From an uncultured Paraburkholderia sp. (GTDB lineage Bacteria > Pseudomonadota > Gammaproteobacteria > Burkholderiales > Burkholderiaceae), in the NCBI GenBank assembly GCA_940746715.1, contig CALNWN010000015.1, positions 1 through 64,000 on the forward strand: a DNA stretch of 64,000 nt, in the 5' to 3' direction. The position numbers and the translations under genes were made by a program. Shown one piece after another: positions 8,829 through 17,601 of the stretch (its first letter is position 1; every line of letters starts with the position of its first letter). Below the pieces are notes generated by a model. That model made no database searches and was not told where the DNA came from. It was given only the letters and a program-made list of their open reading frames with translations.

Positions 8829-8973
8829 ACGCGGCGCGCATCGCCTTTCGCGCGCATGCCGCCCGCGCGCCCGTCGCACGAGCCCTCTCTGTTGCACGGA
8901 GCGCGCGCCCGATCCTCTGAGGCAGCCGGTGTTGTGAACGACCCGGCGCCCACTGATGAGTCGAAAACCCGCT

Positions 8974-10341
8974 ATGTTTGAAAAAATCCTCATTGCCAAT
9001 CGTGGCGAGATCGCGCTTCGCATCCAGCGCGCCTGCCGCGAACTCGGCGTCAAGACGGTCGTCGTCTATTCGGAAGCCGACAAGGAAACCAAGTATGTGA
9101 AGCTCGCCGACGAGGCGGTCTGCATCGGCCCGGCGCCCTCCAATCTGAGCTACCTGAACATGCCGGCGCTGATCAGCGCGGCGGAAGTCACGGACGCCGA
9201 AGCGATTCACCCCGGCTACGGCTTCCTGTCGGAAAACGCCGACTTTGCCGAGCGTGTCGAGCAATCCGGCTTCACCTTCATCGGCCCGCGTCCGGAAACC
9301 ATCCGCATGATGGGCGACAAGGTCACGGCGAAGCAGACCATGATCAAGACCGGCGTGCCCTGCGTGCCCGGTTCGGAGGGCGCGTTGCCCGACGATCCCA
9401 AAGAGGTCGTGAAAATTGCCCGCCAGATCGGCTACCCGGTGATCATCAAGGCGGCGGGCGGCGGCGGCGGCCGCGGCATGCGCGTCGTTCACACGGAAGC
9501 GGCGCTCGTCAACGCGGTCAACATGACGCGCGAAGAAGCGGGCCGTGCGTTCGGCAATCCGCAGGTCTACATGGAGAAATTCCTGGAGAACCCGCGGCAC
9601 ATTGAGATTCAGGTGCTGTCCGACTCGTTCAAGAACGCCGTCTGGCTCGGCGAGCGCGACTGCTCGATGCAGCGCCGTCACCAGAAGGTGATCGAAGAAG
9701 CGCCGGCGCCGGGGATTGCGCGTCGGCTGATCGACCGCATCGGCGATCGTTGCGCGGACGCCTGCAAGAAGATGGGCTATCTTGGCGCCGGTACGTTCGA
9801 GTTCCTGTACGAAAACGGCGAGTTCTACTTCATCGAGATGAACACGCGCGTGCAGGTCGAGCATCCGGTGACGGAACTCATCACAGGCGTCGACATTGTG
9901 CAGGAACAGATCCGCATCGCGGCCGGCGAAAAGCTCGCCTTCCGTCAGCGCGACATCGTGTTCAAGGGCCATGCCATCGAATGCCGGATCAACGCTGAAG
10001 ATCCGTTCAAGTTCATTCCGTCGCCGGGACGTTTGACGTCGTGGCACATGCCGGGCGGCCCCGGCATCCGCGTCGATTCGCATGCCTACAATGGCTATTT
10101 CGTGCCGCCGAACTATGATTCAATGATCGGCAAGCTGATCGCTTACGGCGCCACGCGCGAGCAGGCGATCAAGCGGATGCGCATTGCGCTCTCCGAAATG
10201 GTCGTAGAAGGCATTCAGACGAACATCCCGCTGCATCGCGAATTGATGCTGGATGCGAAGTTCGTCGAAGGCGGCACGAGCATTCACTACCTCGAAAACC
10301 GGTTGGCCGCGAAGCAGCAGGCCGCGCCGGAAGAAGCGTAA
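8974..10341 (+). CDS. accC: Biotin carboxylase subunit of acetyl-CoA carboxylase
   Basis: ATP-dependent carboxylation of AccB-bound biotin. 455 aa when started at MFEKILIANRGEIALR, the near-universal AccC N-terminus; an upstream in-frame ATG (8956) would add MSRKPA and cannot be excluded. The ATP-grasp fold shows the glycine-rich loop GGGGGRGM (about 162-169), Lys116 and the metal/bicarbonate site FIEMNTRVQVEHPVTE. The C-terminal domain (HAIECRINAEDPF) is complete. The downstream prmA begins only 3 bp after the stop. Confidence 0.98.
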   Translation: MFEKILIANRGEIALRIQRACRELGVKTVVVYSEADKETKYVKLADEAVCIGPAPSNLSYLNMPALISAAEVTDAEAIHPGYGFLSENADFAERVEQSGFTFIGPRPETIRMMGDKVTAKQTMIKTGVPCVPGSEGALPDDPKEVVKIARQIGYPVIIKAAGGGGGRGMRVVHTEAALVNAVNMTREEAGRAFGNPQVYMEKFLENPRHIEIQVLSDSFKNAVWLGERDCSMQRRHQKVIEEAPAPGIARRLIDRIGDRCADACKKMGYLGAGTFEFLYENGEFYFIEMNTRVQVEHPVTELITGVDIVQEQIRIAAGEKLAFRQRDIVFKGHAIECRINAEDPFKFIPSPGRLTSWHMPGGPGIRVDSHAYNGYFVPPNYDSMIGKLIAYGATREQAIKRMRIALSEMVVEGIQTNIPLHRELMLDAKFVEGGTSIHYLENRLAAKQQAAPEEA

Positions 10342-10344
10342 GTC

Positions 10345-11247
10345 ATGAGTTACCGGGAACTGGTCGCAGAACTGGCACGCGAGCACGCGGAGGAATTGTC
10401 CGACGCGCTGCTCGAGTTGGGCGCGCTGTCCGTGTCCGTCGAAGATGCGGACGCCGACACGCCCGACGAGCAACCGCTCTTCGGCGAGCCCGGTCTCACG
10501 CCAGACCGCACCGCGTGGCAACGCTCGCGCGTGATCGCCCTGCTCGCGCCGGAGCACGAACCGGCGGTCTTGCTTGCCGCGGCGTCGAATGAAATCGGCC
10601 TTGCCGAGCCGCCGCCCTTCAGCGTGCGCGAAGTCGAGGAGCAGGACTGGGTGCGGCTCACGCAGTCGCAATTCGATCCGATTCCGATTGGCGAGCGCAT
10701 CTGGGTGGTGCCGTCGTGGCATGACGCGCCGGACCCGGACGCGCTGGTGCTCGAACTCGATCCCGGTCTTGCCTTCGGCACCGGCAGCCATCCGACCACG
10801 CGTCTTTGCATGGAATGGCTGGAGCAAGCAGTGCAGCCGGGACAATCGGTGCTCGACTATGGCTGCGGCTCAGGCATCCTCGCGATTCTCGCGAAAAAAT
10901 GCGGCGCCGATCCGGTGTTCGGCATCGACATCGATCCGCAGGCTGTCGAGTCCGCGCGTCACAACAGCGAACGCAACCGCGCGGAAGTCACCTACGGCTT
11001 GCCCGACGCGTGTCCGGCCGGCGAATTCGAGATCGTGGTCGCCAATATCCTGTCCAATCCGCTCAAGCTGATGGCCTCGATGCTGTCGTCGAAGGTCAAG
11101 CCAGGCGGCCGCATTGCGCTGTCCGGCATTCTGGCGCGGCAGGCCGACGAGGTCGCGCAGGTGTACGCGCGCTGGATCGACATCGGCGTATGGCGTGAAC
11201 ACGAAGGCTGGGTATGCTTAACGGGAACGCGCCGCGAAAGCCATTAG
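10345..11247 (+). CDS. prmA: Ribosomal protein L11 methyltransferase
   Basis: SAM-dependent methylation of ribosomal protein L11. 300 aa, normal for PrmA. The N-terminal substrate-recognition domain (about 1-100) is followed by the class I methyltransferase core with DPGLAFGTGSHPTT, the SAM loop DYGCGSGILAI and the catalytic region VANILSNPL. It starts 3 bp after accC, so it is in the accB-accC operon, a frequent arrangement in proteobacteria. L11 methylation is not essential in E. coli, yet this gene is intact. Confidence 0.97.
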   Translation: MSYRELVAELAREHAEELSDALLELGALSVSVEDADADTPDEQPLFGEPGLTPDRTAWQRSRVIALLAPEHEPAVLLAAASNEIGLAEPPPFSVREVEEQDWVRLTQSQFDPIPIGERIWVVPSWHDAPDPDALVLELDPGLAFGTGSHPTTRLCMEWLEQAVQPGQSVLDYGCGSGILAILAKKCGADPVFGIDIDPQAVESARHNSERNRAEVTYGLPDACPAGEFEIVVANILSNPLKLMASMLSSKVKPGGRIALSGILARQADEVAQVYARWIDIGVWREHEGWVCLTGTRRESH

Positions 11248-11295
11248 AATAAGGCGTATTGTCCAACCAACAGCCTCGCGGCTAACCGGCTCAAT

Positions 11296-12603
11296 ATGCT
11301 TCTGGCGACGCGCTGCCCCTTCTGCGAAACCGTTTTCCGCCTGCAACCCACGCAGCTCGCGCTGCGTCGCGGTCTCGTGCGCTGCGGGCAATGCCACGTG
11401 TTCGACGCATCCGGCAGCCTCTACGACATCAGCGAAGGCGGCGATTTTTCCACTGCAAGACACGTTTCCGCCGCGGCGGCCACGGAGGCGCTTTCCGGCA
11501 CGCGGCCGAGCGGCGCCGACTTCAGCCCCGCCGCGTGGGATCCGTGGGCGCCCCGGCCCACGCCGCTTTTCGAGGAACGCTTCCGTCACAACGCGGAGAA
11601 CGTTTCAGCCGGGCCGCGCTATGCGGACGCCCGCACGGACGCCCGCACGTCCGCGGCGCCGGGCCATGCGGCAACCGGTCCGGAGTTGTCCGCCGACGCG
11701 TCAGGCGCCGCAGCTCGGCCCGACCACGAGCCCGTGCTTGCGGACGCGCCGCTCGAACCGTTCGCGTACGAGGACGAGCCCAGAATTGAGCCAACACCTG
11801 GGCCAACCAGCAGGCCGTCCGCCGACGAAGCTCCGCGCGTCTGGCATAAAACGGAGCGCCCCGCTGGCTCTCCGGCCGACGAACCAGTGTTCAATGAACC
11901 GACGAGCTTCCACGGATTTCCCGACAACGAACCGCATTTCGGCACGACCGGCGTAGGTGCGGCCGGTCTCGGCACGACGCATCCGCATCTCGACGATCCG
12001 GATCTGCGCGGGCCGGCACGTGCCGCTGCGACGCCGGGCGGCGAGCCGTTCTCGGTGAACCCCGTGAACGACGACGCCGATCCGTTTCCGGTGGTGCGCG
12101 AAACGCGTCCGGCCGAGCCGCGGCGTCTTGCGTGGATCATCGGCGGATCGGTGGCGGCGGGACTGCTCGTCATCGCCCTGCTTGCGCAGCTCGCGTGGTG
12201 GCAGCGCGAAACCGTGCTCGTCTATCTACCGAGCACGCAGGCGTTGTACGCGAAGGCATGCGCGCAGCTCGGCTGCCAGATCACGGCGCCGCACGACATC
12301 GACGGTCTGCAGGTCGAGCCGTCCGATCTGCGCCTGGTCGACGGGCCGCACAAGCTCGAGTTGCGCATGCCGCTGCGCAACCGCTTCAACGTCGCGCTCG
12401 CCTATCCGGCAATCGAACTCACGCTGCTCGACGACCAGAACAACATTGCGCTGCGCCGCGTGCTCTTTCCGCAAGACTACGTGCCGCCCGGCACGCCGAT
12501 CGCGGCCGGCCTGCCGCCGCACATGACGCAAACCATGATCGTGCGCCTCGACACAGGCAACGCGGTCGCCTCGAATTTCCGCGTACAGATTTTCTATCCG
12601 TAA
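11296..12603 (+). CDS. Zinc-ribbon, single-TM protein (MJ0042 + DUF3426)
   Basis: 435 aa, function unknown. The N-terminus MLLATRCPFCETVFRL...RCGQCHVFDASGSLYDI is an MJ0042-type zinc ribbon with Cys7, Cys10, Cys30 and Cys33. A long Pro/Ala/Glu-rich, probably disordered segment (about 50-270) leads to a single transmembrane helix (about 278-301, LAWIIGGSVAAGLLVIALLA). The C-terminal DUF3426 domain has VYLPSTQALYAKACAQLGC and ends FRVQIFYP. This suggests a cytoplasmic zinc ribbon tethered to a periplasmic domain. The position after prmA and before tpx is typical of Burkholderiaceae. Confidence 0.9.
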   Translation: MLLATRCPFCETVFRLQPTQLALRRGLVRCGQCHVFDASGSLYDISEGGDFSTARHVSAAAATEALSGTRPSGADFSPAAWDPWAPRPTPLFEERFRHNAENVSAGPRYADARTDARTSAAPGHAATGPELSADASGAAARPDHEPVLADAPLEPFAYEDEPRIEPTPGPTSRPSADEAPRVWHKTERPAGSPADEPVFNEPTSFHGFPDNEPHFGTTGVGAAGLGTTHPHLDDPDLRGPARAAATPGGEPFSVNPVNDDADPFPVVRETRPAEPRRLAWIIGGSVAAGLLVIALLAQLAWWQRETVLVYLPSTQALYAKACAQLGCQITAPHDIDGLQVEPSDLRLVDGPHKLELRMPLRNRFNVALAYPAIELTLLDDQNNIALRRVLFPQDYVPPGTPIAAGLPPHMTQTMIVRLDTGNAVASNFRVQIFYP

Positions 12604-12676
12604 CGCATCCCTGCGTGCTCGGCTCGAACCGGGCGCGTTCACCGTCATCACTGACGAACTTTCGGAGCACAACAAC

Positions 12677-13177
12677 ATGAGTCAAGTCACGCTGGGTGGT
12701 AACCCGATCGAAGTAGCCGGCACGTTCCCGTCGGTCGATCAGACCGCTCCTGCTTTCTCGCTGGTCGGCAAAGACCTGAAGCCGCTGTCGCTCGCCGACT
12801 TCGCCGGCAAGCGCAAGGTGCTCAACATCGTCCCGAGCCTCGACACGCCGACCTGCGCGACCTCCACCCGCAAGTTCAACGAAGCCGCCGCGAAGCTCAG
12901 CAACACGGCCGTGATCGTCGTGTCGGGCGACCTGCCGTTCGCCGCCTCGCGCTTCTGCACGACCGAAGGCATTGAAAACGTCGTGACGGCCTCGACCTTC
13001 CGCGGCCACGAATTCGCACAGGTGTACGGCGTCGACGTGACGAGCGGCCCGTTGACGGGTCTGACGGCGCGCGCCGTCGTCGTGATCGACGAGAACGACA
13101 AGGTCGTGCACGCGGAACTGGTCGGCGAAATCAAGAACGAACCGAACTACGACGCTGCACTTGCCGCGCTGAAGTAA
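12677..13177 (+). CDS. tpx: Thiol peroxidase (atypical 2-Cys peroxiredoxin)
   Basis: Reduces hydrogen peroxide and alkyl hydroperoxides using thioredoxin. 166 aa. The peroxidatic Cys60 is in the Tpx signature PSLDTPTCATSTRKFNEAA, and the resolving Cys94 in DLPFAASRFC, the normal Tpx pair. The ribosome binding site CGGAG lies about 9 nt before ATG. A very stable hairpin follows the stop (13191-13231). With the peroxiredoxin at 47702 frameshifted, this is the only intact peroxidase of this fold in the window. Confidence 0.97.
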   Translation: MSQVTLGGNPIEVAGTFPSVDQTAPAFSLVGKDLKPLSLADFAGKRKVLNIVPSLDTPTCATSTRKFNEAAAKLSNTAVIVVSGDLPFAASRFCTTEGIENVVTASTFRGHEFAQVYGVDVTSGPLTGLTARAVVVIDENDKVVHAELVGEIKNEPNYDAALAALK

Positions 13178-13190
13178 AACCTCAGCGTAG

Positions 13191-13231
13191 GACGACCCGG
13201 CGCCGCGCTCAACGCGCGGCGCCGGGTCGTC
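13191..13231 (+). terminator. Perfect 18-bp hairpin after tpx
   Basis: An 18-bp perfect inverted repeat (13191-13208 and 13214-13231) encloses the loop TCAAC, 13 nt after the tpx stop. The stem is almost all G-C. There is no U-run directly after it; the nearest T-rich stretch is about 20 nt further on (around 13250). It may end tpx transcription or protect the 3' end, while partly insulating the kinase gene downstream. Confidence 0.6.
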
Positions 13232-13270
13232 ACTCCCATTTCTCCACAGTTTTTTACAGGAACGCTCGCC

Positions 13271-14209
13271 TTGGCTACGCTGATTTGCGGCTCGCTCGCC
13301 TACGACAACATCATGACCTTCGAAGGCCGGTTCCGGGAGCACATCCTGCCGGAGCAGGTTCACATCTTGAACGTGAGCTTTCTCGTACCGACCATGCGGC
13401 GCGAGTTCGGCGGCTGCGCGGGCAACATCGCCTATTCGTTGAATCTGCTCGGCGGCGACGCACGCATCATGGGCACGCTCGGCGAGGTCGACGCGCAGCT
13501 CTATATGGACCGCTTCAGGCAGTTGGGGTTGTCCACGGAAAACGTGCTGGTCGTGCCGGGCACCTACTCCGCGCAGGCGATGATCACCACCGATCTCGAG
13601 AACAATCAGATCACCGCGTTCCATCCGGGCGCGATGATGCAGTCGCATCTGAACCGCGCCGACGAAGCAAAGGGCATCACGCTCGGCATCGTCGCACCGG
13701 ACGGCTACGACGGCATGGTCCAGCATTCGGAACATCTGGCGGCCGCCGGCGTGCCGTTCATTTTCGATCCGGGCCAAGGCCTGCCGCTCTTCGACGGTGC
13801 TGCACTGCAGCGCATGATTGAACTTGCGACTTACGTAGCTGTCAACGATTACGAAGCCAAGCTCGTGAGCAACAAGACCGGTTGGTCGATCGAGGAGATC
13901 GCCGGCAAAGTGGAAGCGCTCATCGTCACGCTCGGCGAACACGGTGCGCAGATTCATCACGCGGGCGGCGTCGAGCAGATTCCGGCCGTGAAGGCGCAGC
14001 AGGTGCCCGATCCGACCGGATGCGGCGACGCGTTCCGTGGCGGTTTGCTGTACGGCATCGAAAAGAAGCTCGGCTGGGCGACCACCGGCCATCTCGCGAG
14101 CCTGATGGGCGCGCTGAAGATCGAGCACCAGGGCCCGCAAAACTATGCGCCCACCCGGGCGCAGATCAACAAACGGTTCAAGCAGGCGTTCGGGTACGAC
14201 CTGCCGTAA
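13271..14209 (+). CDS. PfkB-family carbohydrate/nucleoside kinase (adenosine kinase-like)
   Basis: 312 aa sugar or nucleoside kinase of the ribokinase fold. It starts with TTG at 13271 (ATLICGSLAYDNIMTFEGRF), preceded by CAGGA. The N-terminal PfkB signature is GGCAGNIAYSLNLLGGDARIMGTLG, and the C-terminal signature DPTGCGDAFRGGLLYG (about 247-262) contains the anion hole and catalytic Asp. Beta-proteobacterial relatives are commonly called carbohydrate kinase or adenosine kinase; the substrate cannot be assigned from sequence. The start of the next gene lies 25 bp after the stop. Confidence 0.88.
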   Translation: MATLICGSLAYDNIMTFEGRFREHILPEQVHILNVSFLVPTMRREFGGCAGNIAYSLNLLGGDARIMGTLGEVDAQLYMDRFRQLGLSTENVLVVPGTYSAQAMITTDLENNQITAFHPGAMMQSHLNRADEAKGITLGIVAPDGYDGMVQHSEHLAAAGVPFIFDPGQGLPLFDGAALQRMIELATYVAVNDYEAKLVSNKTGWSIEEIAGKVEALIVTLGEHGAQIHHAGGVEQIPAVKAQQVPDPTGCGDAFRGGLLYGIEKKLGWATTGHLASLMGALKIEHQGPQNYAPTRAQINKRFKQAFGYDLP

Positions 14210-14234
14210 TACCGCAAGCTATTGGAGTTAGGGA

Positions 14235-14711
14235 ATGAGAACAACGAGTCGCCTGATAGTGGCCGCCTTGATTGCCGGTTCGCTGGCCATGTCGGGGTGT
14301 GCGTATAACAGCAGCTCTGCCGACGTCTACACGGCGTCGCAGGCGCAGCGCGAGGAAACGGTCCGCATGGGCACGGTCGACAGTGTGCGCGCAGTCAAGA
14401 TCAGTTCGAACAACGGTCAGCCGAGCGGCCTCGGTGCGATCGGCGGCGGCGCGCTGGGCGCGGTGGCCGGCAGCGCGATCGGTGGCGGACGCGGCTCGAT
14501 CGTGACCGGCATCATCGGCGGTCTGGCGGGCGCGGTGGCCGGCAATTCGGTCGAGAACAGCGTCGCCGTGCGCGACGGTCTGGAAATCACCGTGCGGCTC
14601 GACAACGGCGACATCCGCGCAATCACGCAAAGCGCCACCGGCGAAATTTTCCGCGCCGGCGACCGCGTCCGGCTGCTCTCCAGCGGCGGCGTGACGCGCG
14701 TTACGCACTAG
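14235..14711 (+). CDS. Outer-membrane lipoprotein, glycine-zipper (17 kDa antigen/SlyB-like)
   Basis: 158 aa. The signal peptide ends in a lipobox AMSGC with the lipidated Cys22. The mature region has two glycine-zipper hairpins, GAIGGGALGAVAGSAIGGG and GIIGGLAGAVAGNSVEN, as in the Rickettsia 17-kDa antigen/SlyB group. The C-terminal beta-rich tail (GLEITVRLDNGDIRAITQ, then FRAGDRVRLLSSGG) is conserved in this family. It is probably anchored in the outer membrane with a role in envelope integrity. GGAGTTAGGG before the ATG is the ribosome binding site. Confidence 0.9.
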   Translation: MRTTSRLIVAALIAGSLAMSGCAYNSSSADVYTASQAQREETVRMGTVDSVRAVKISSNNGQPSGLGAIGGGALGAVAGSAIGGGRGSIVTGIIGGLAGAVAGNSVENSVAVRDGLEITVRLDNGDIRAITQSATGEIFRAGDRVRLLSSGGVTRVTH

Positions 14712-14843
14712 TTTTCCCCTCTCGAGCGGCCAGCCTGACGCGGCCGCATCGACCTCACCCGCATGCCCTCCCCTGTGCATGCGTTTTTTTCGCCTGCGCT
14801 TTTCGCGTCATGCGGCGCTCCACGCTCGACGTTTTCGAGCGGC

Positions 14844-14880
14844 GAAAAAAATCCCGTGGCCGGAAACCGGCAACGGGATT
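14844..14880 (-). terminator. Rho-independent terminator of the histone-like gene
   Basis: Read on minus: a GC-rich stem (AATCCCGT-GCCGG pairing with CCGG-ACGGGATT) with a short TTTC loop, followed by seven T. It lies about 100 bp past the stop of the gene at 14979 and after the convergent lipoprotein gene, and is oriented for the minus-strand transcript. Confidence 0.8.
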
Positions 14881-14978
14881 CTGACCGCGCGGCGCTCGCA
14901 AGACTGCGTCAAGCGCCACTCGGTCATCCGGCACACCGAACGATATACCGAAGTGCTGCTACTCCCTGTCGTCCGATT

Positions 14979-15270
14979 ACGGACGGCTGCCCGTCGGAAA
15001 CGGCCATGCCGCTGCCGGGTTCAGCGCGGTCTTCACCGTCGCCGCCGGTGCGCTCGAAACAGAAGTCGCAGCGGGTGCAGGCGCAGCCTTCTTCGCCGGA
15101 GCGGCCTTCTTCGCGGCGGCCTTCTTCGCCGGAGCGGCCTTCTTCGCGGCGGCCTTCTTCGCCGGAGCGGCCTTCTTCGCGGCGGCCTTCTTCGCCGGAG
15201 CGGCCTTCTTCGCGGCGGCCTTCTTCGCCGGAGCGGCCTTCTTCGCGGCGGCCTTCTTCGCAGTTGCCAT
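14979..15270 (-). CDS. Histone H1-like, Lys/Ala/Pro-repeat DNA-binding protein
   Basis: About 97 aa, very basic. Five tandem copies of the 11-residue unit KKAAAKKAAPA resemble the C-terminal tails of bacterial H1-like proteins (AlgP, Hc1) and probably bind DNA non-specifically. The tail LNPAAAWPFPTGSRP is non-repetitive and recurs, from memory, in Burkholderia homologues. Two ATGs are adjacent (15271-15273 and 15268-15270). The second is better spaced from the strong GAAGGAG site and gives the usual MATAKK start. The stop codon lies at about 14977-14979. A terminator follows at 14844-14880. Confidence 0.85.
15086..15260. repeat. 33-bp tandem repeat, five copies
   Basis: The coding repeat of the histone-like protein: a 33-bp unit beginning GCCTTCTTCGCCGGAGCGG is repeated five times with essentially no variation, followed by a partial unit. 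The exactness at DNA level points to recent copy-number change by slippage or gene conversion. The number of copies is a likely strain marker and is also prone to assembly collapse. Confidence 0.9.
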
Positions 15271-15273
15271 CAT

Positions 15274-15713
15274 TTTCTCCTTCAGGTTTTCAGATGAGAG
15301 TCAGTTCAAACTACACCCTTCGTCAAAACCCGCTTCCCGCGGACGCTTCTCACAGGGCGCGCTACGAAGCGGGCTATTCATCGGCGTACGCAGGTGCTGC
15401 GCGCTTACGCTAATGAATGCGGTAAGGCGCGCCGTGCCCGAAAGCACCGCGCGCCAAATGTCATCGGCGTTGGGTTTCAACGCCGGCAATTGCTTGATCG
15501 AGCCGACGGCGCTCACGCCGACGGCTTTTTCCGGGGGGAAGTTTGCCCATCCCACTGAAGGGTTCGCAAAGTGCCGGTCATGTTTGTGGGCCGCGAAGGC
15601 ACGCGGCGCACGGGGCACGCTTTGCATCAGGCGGTTCAGCTCCTAAACATAATTGCCGCAGCCTGAGGCCGACGGCATCCCCATCGATGAATGCATCACA
15701 GCACGGACCCGGT
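15274..15713. other. Non-coding gap between nrdB and the histone-like gene
   Basis: About 440 bp without a credible gene on either strand. It should hold the promoter of the histone-like gene (minus) near 15300-15400. An imperfect stem (AGCCGACGGCG/CGCCGACGGCT, one central mismatch) followed by five T lies at 15501-15530 on plus and looks like a terminator, but no plus-strand gene precedes it, so a small RNA between about 15380 and 15530 is possible. I cannot support more. Confidence 0.4.
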
Positions 15714-16946
15714 TTACTCCCAGGTCAGCGCGCCGCCAGTCTGATATTCGATAACACGCGTCTCGAAGAAGTTGCGCTCCTTCTTCAGGTCGATCATCTC
15801 GCTCATCCACGGGAACGGGTTTTCCTCGTTCGGGTACAGCGGATCGAGACCGATCTGCTGGCAACGGCGGTTGCAGATGAAGCGCAGATAGCTCTTGAAC
15901 ATCGACGCATTGAGGCCGAGCACCCCGCGCGGCATCGTGTCTTCTGCGTAACGATATTCGAGTTCGACCGCCTGCTGGAAGATCTCGCGGATCTCCGCGC
16001 GGAATTCAGCCGTCCAGAGTTGCGGGTTTTCGAGCTTGATCTGGTTGATCAGGTCGATGCCGAAATTGCAGTGCATCGACTCGTCGCGCAGAATGTACTG
16101 GTACTGCTCCGCCGCGCCGGTCATCTTGTTCTGGCGGCCGAGCGCTAGGATTTGCGTAAAGCCGACGTAGAAGAACAGGCCTTCCATCACACAGGCGAAC
16201 ACGATCAGCGAACGCAGCAGCGTCTGGTCTGCTTCGAGCGTGCCGGTCTTGAAGGCCGGATCGGTCAGCACGTGGATGTACGGAATGAGGAATTCGTCTT
16301 TCGCGCGAATCGAGGGAACCTCGTGATACGCGTTGAAGATTTCGCCTTCGTCGAGACCGAGCGATTCGACGATGTACTGGTATGCGTGCGTGTGGATCGC
16401 CTCTTCGAACGCCTGGCGCAGCAGGAACTGGCGGCATTCGGGCGCCGTGATGTGGCGGTAGGTGCCCAACACGATGTTGTTGGCGGCGAGGGAGTCGGCC
16501 GTCACGAAGAAGCCCAAGTTGCGCTTGACGGTGCGGCGCTCGTCTTCGGTCAGACCGTTCGGGTCTTTCCAGAGGGCGATGTCGCGCGACATGTTCACTT
16601 CTTGCGGCATCCAGTGGTTGGCGCAACCAGCCAGATACTTTTCCCAAGCCCACTTGTACTTGAACGGCACCAACTGATTGACGTCGGTCTGGCCGTTGAT
16701 GATGCGCTTGTCGGCGACATTGACCCGCGCTTCGGAAACGGCAGCCGTTCCGGCAGCGCGCGCCGCGGTGGCAACGGGAGCGACAGCGATGTCGTTCGCG
16801 AAGATGTCTTGAGCCGAGGGAGCATGAGGAGCGGAACGCGTTCCGACTTGCGAACCGACAGCCGGTCCCGCAGCGTTGCGCAACACGTTCTGTTGCGTAG
16901 CGCTCGAGGGAGTTACGGCAGTGATCTCGTCATCCCAGTTGAGCAT
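15714..16946 (-). CDS. nrdB: Class Ia ribonucleotide reductase, beta subunit
   Basis: Carries the di-iron/tyrosyl radical used by NrdA to make deoxyribonucleotides. 410 aa from ATG 16946 (MLNWDDEITAV), which has GGTGA 6-7 nt upstream; further in-frame upstream ATGs give only a few more residues. The metal-binding helices show QAFEEAIHTHAYQYI and ILRDESMHCNFGIDL, each with the E-x-x-H ligand pattern. The C-terminal tail that docks on NrdA is present (ends GGALTWE). The first about 90 residues are low-complexity Ala-rich, as is usual in Burkholderia. It lies 655 bp downstream of nrdA on the same strand. Confidence 0.97.
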   Translation of the reverse strand: MLNWDDEITAVTPSSATQQNVLRNAAGPAVGSQVGTRSAPHAPSAQDIFANDIAVAPVATAARAAGTAAVSEARVNVADKRIINGQTDVNQLVPFKYKWAWEKYLAGCANHWMPQEVNMSRDIALWKDPNGLTEDERRTVKRNLGFFVTADSLAANNIVLGTYRHITAPECRQFLLRQAFEEAIHTHAYQYIVESLGLDEGEIFNAYHEVPSIRAKDEFLIPYIHVLTDPAFKTGTLEADQTLLRSLIVFACVMEGLFFYVGFTQILALGRQNKMTGAAEQYQYILRDESMHCNFGIDLINQIKLENPQLWTAEFRAEIREIFQQAVELEYRYAEDTMPRGVLGLNASMFKSYLRFICNRRCQQIGLDPLYPNEENPFPWMSEMIDLKKERNFFETRVIEYQTGGALTWE

Positions 16947-17601
16947 AAATGTCACCATCAATTTAGAACGGTTTGTACCATCTTTTCACGAGCGATAAAA
17001 GAGTCCGCTTGCGAAAAATCCTGTTTTCGATTCGCGTTGCTACGTTCATACAACACTTTGTTCAACGTAGTGTGCGCATCACCTCATGTGAGGCGTGTTG
17101 AACGTGTGTCGTCGAGGTACTTCGCGAGCTCGGAGAGCAACGTGTTCAAGCGTCGTTTCGCTGCTCTATCTATCTGTATTGCGCGAGTGCTCTTGCCGTG
17201 TGTGCTGCACGTGCTGCGCGTTGCCGGTTCGTCCGCGCGAGTGAGATGAAGTTCAACGCAGCCTCGGGCGATGCATGTGGCCGGCGAGCTTGCCTGCTCG
17301 GCTGGCTTGCTCGGTTCCCTGCTCCGTTCACCGAAGCGTTGATAACGCGTTGCCGAAGCGCCGACGTGTTGCAGTCTGCTGTCGGCTTGCGCGCTTCATC
17401 ACACGCCGACTCGTTGCTTCGCTACTGCTCTTTCCGACGATAAGCGGTGCGGCTTTCACTTCCCTGCTGACTTCAGCATCGCGCTTGCCGCGCCGCTCGT
17501 CGGATTACTTCTGCTTCATCTCTGCGAGGTTCGTTGCTGCTGCATGCGGGTGATTACCTAGAACCCGTCAGCAAACAACGAACCTGCCTGCTGCTCGCTG
17601 C
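16947..17601. other. Long nrdA-nrdB intergenic region
   Basis: About 655 bp between two genes normally close together. No ORF with recognisable protein features is present on either strand. Read on minus, the sequence is rich in AGCAG and GAAGC/CGAAGCAACG-like words. Near the nrdB end there is an inverted repeat CTACGTT (17040-17046) / AACGTAG (17064-17070) and a small palindrome CCTCA-TG-TGAGG (17082-17093). It may hold a separate nrdB promoter, a processed leader or a small RNA; none is proven. Confidence 0.45.

Noticed and set aside
11296..12603. Possible frameshift in the DUF3426 gene because of its long low-complexity middle
   Set aside because: Zinc ribbon, membrane helix and C-terminal domain are all in one frame; such linkers are normal for this family.
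15086..15260. CRISPR array or similar repeat-spacer structure
   Set aside because: The repeats are directly adjacent without spacers and are in frame with the coding sequence of a Lys/Ala/Pro-rich protein.
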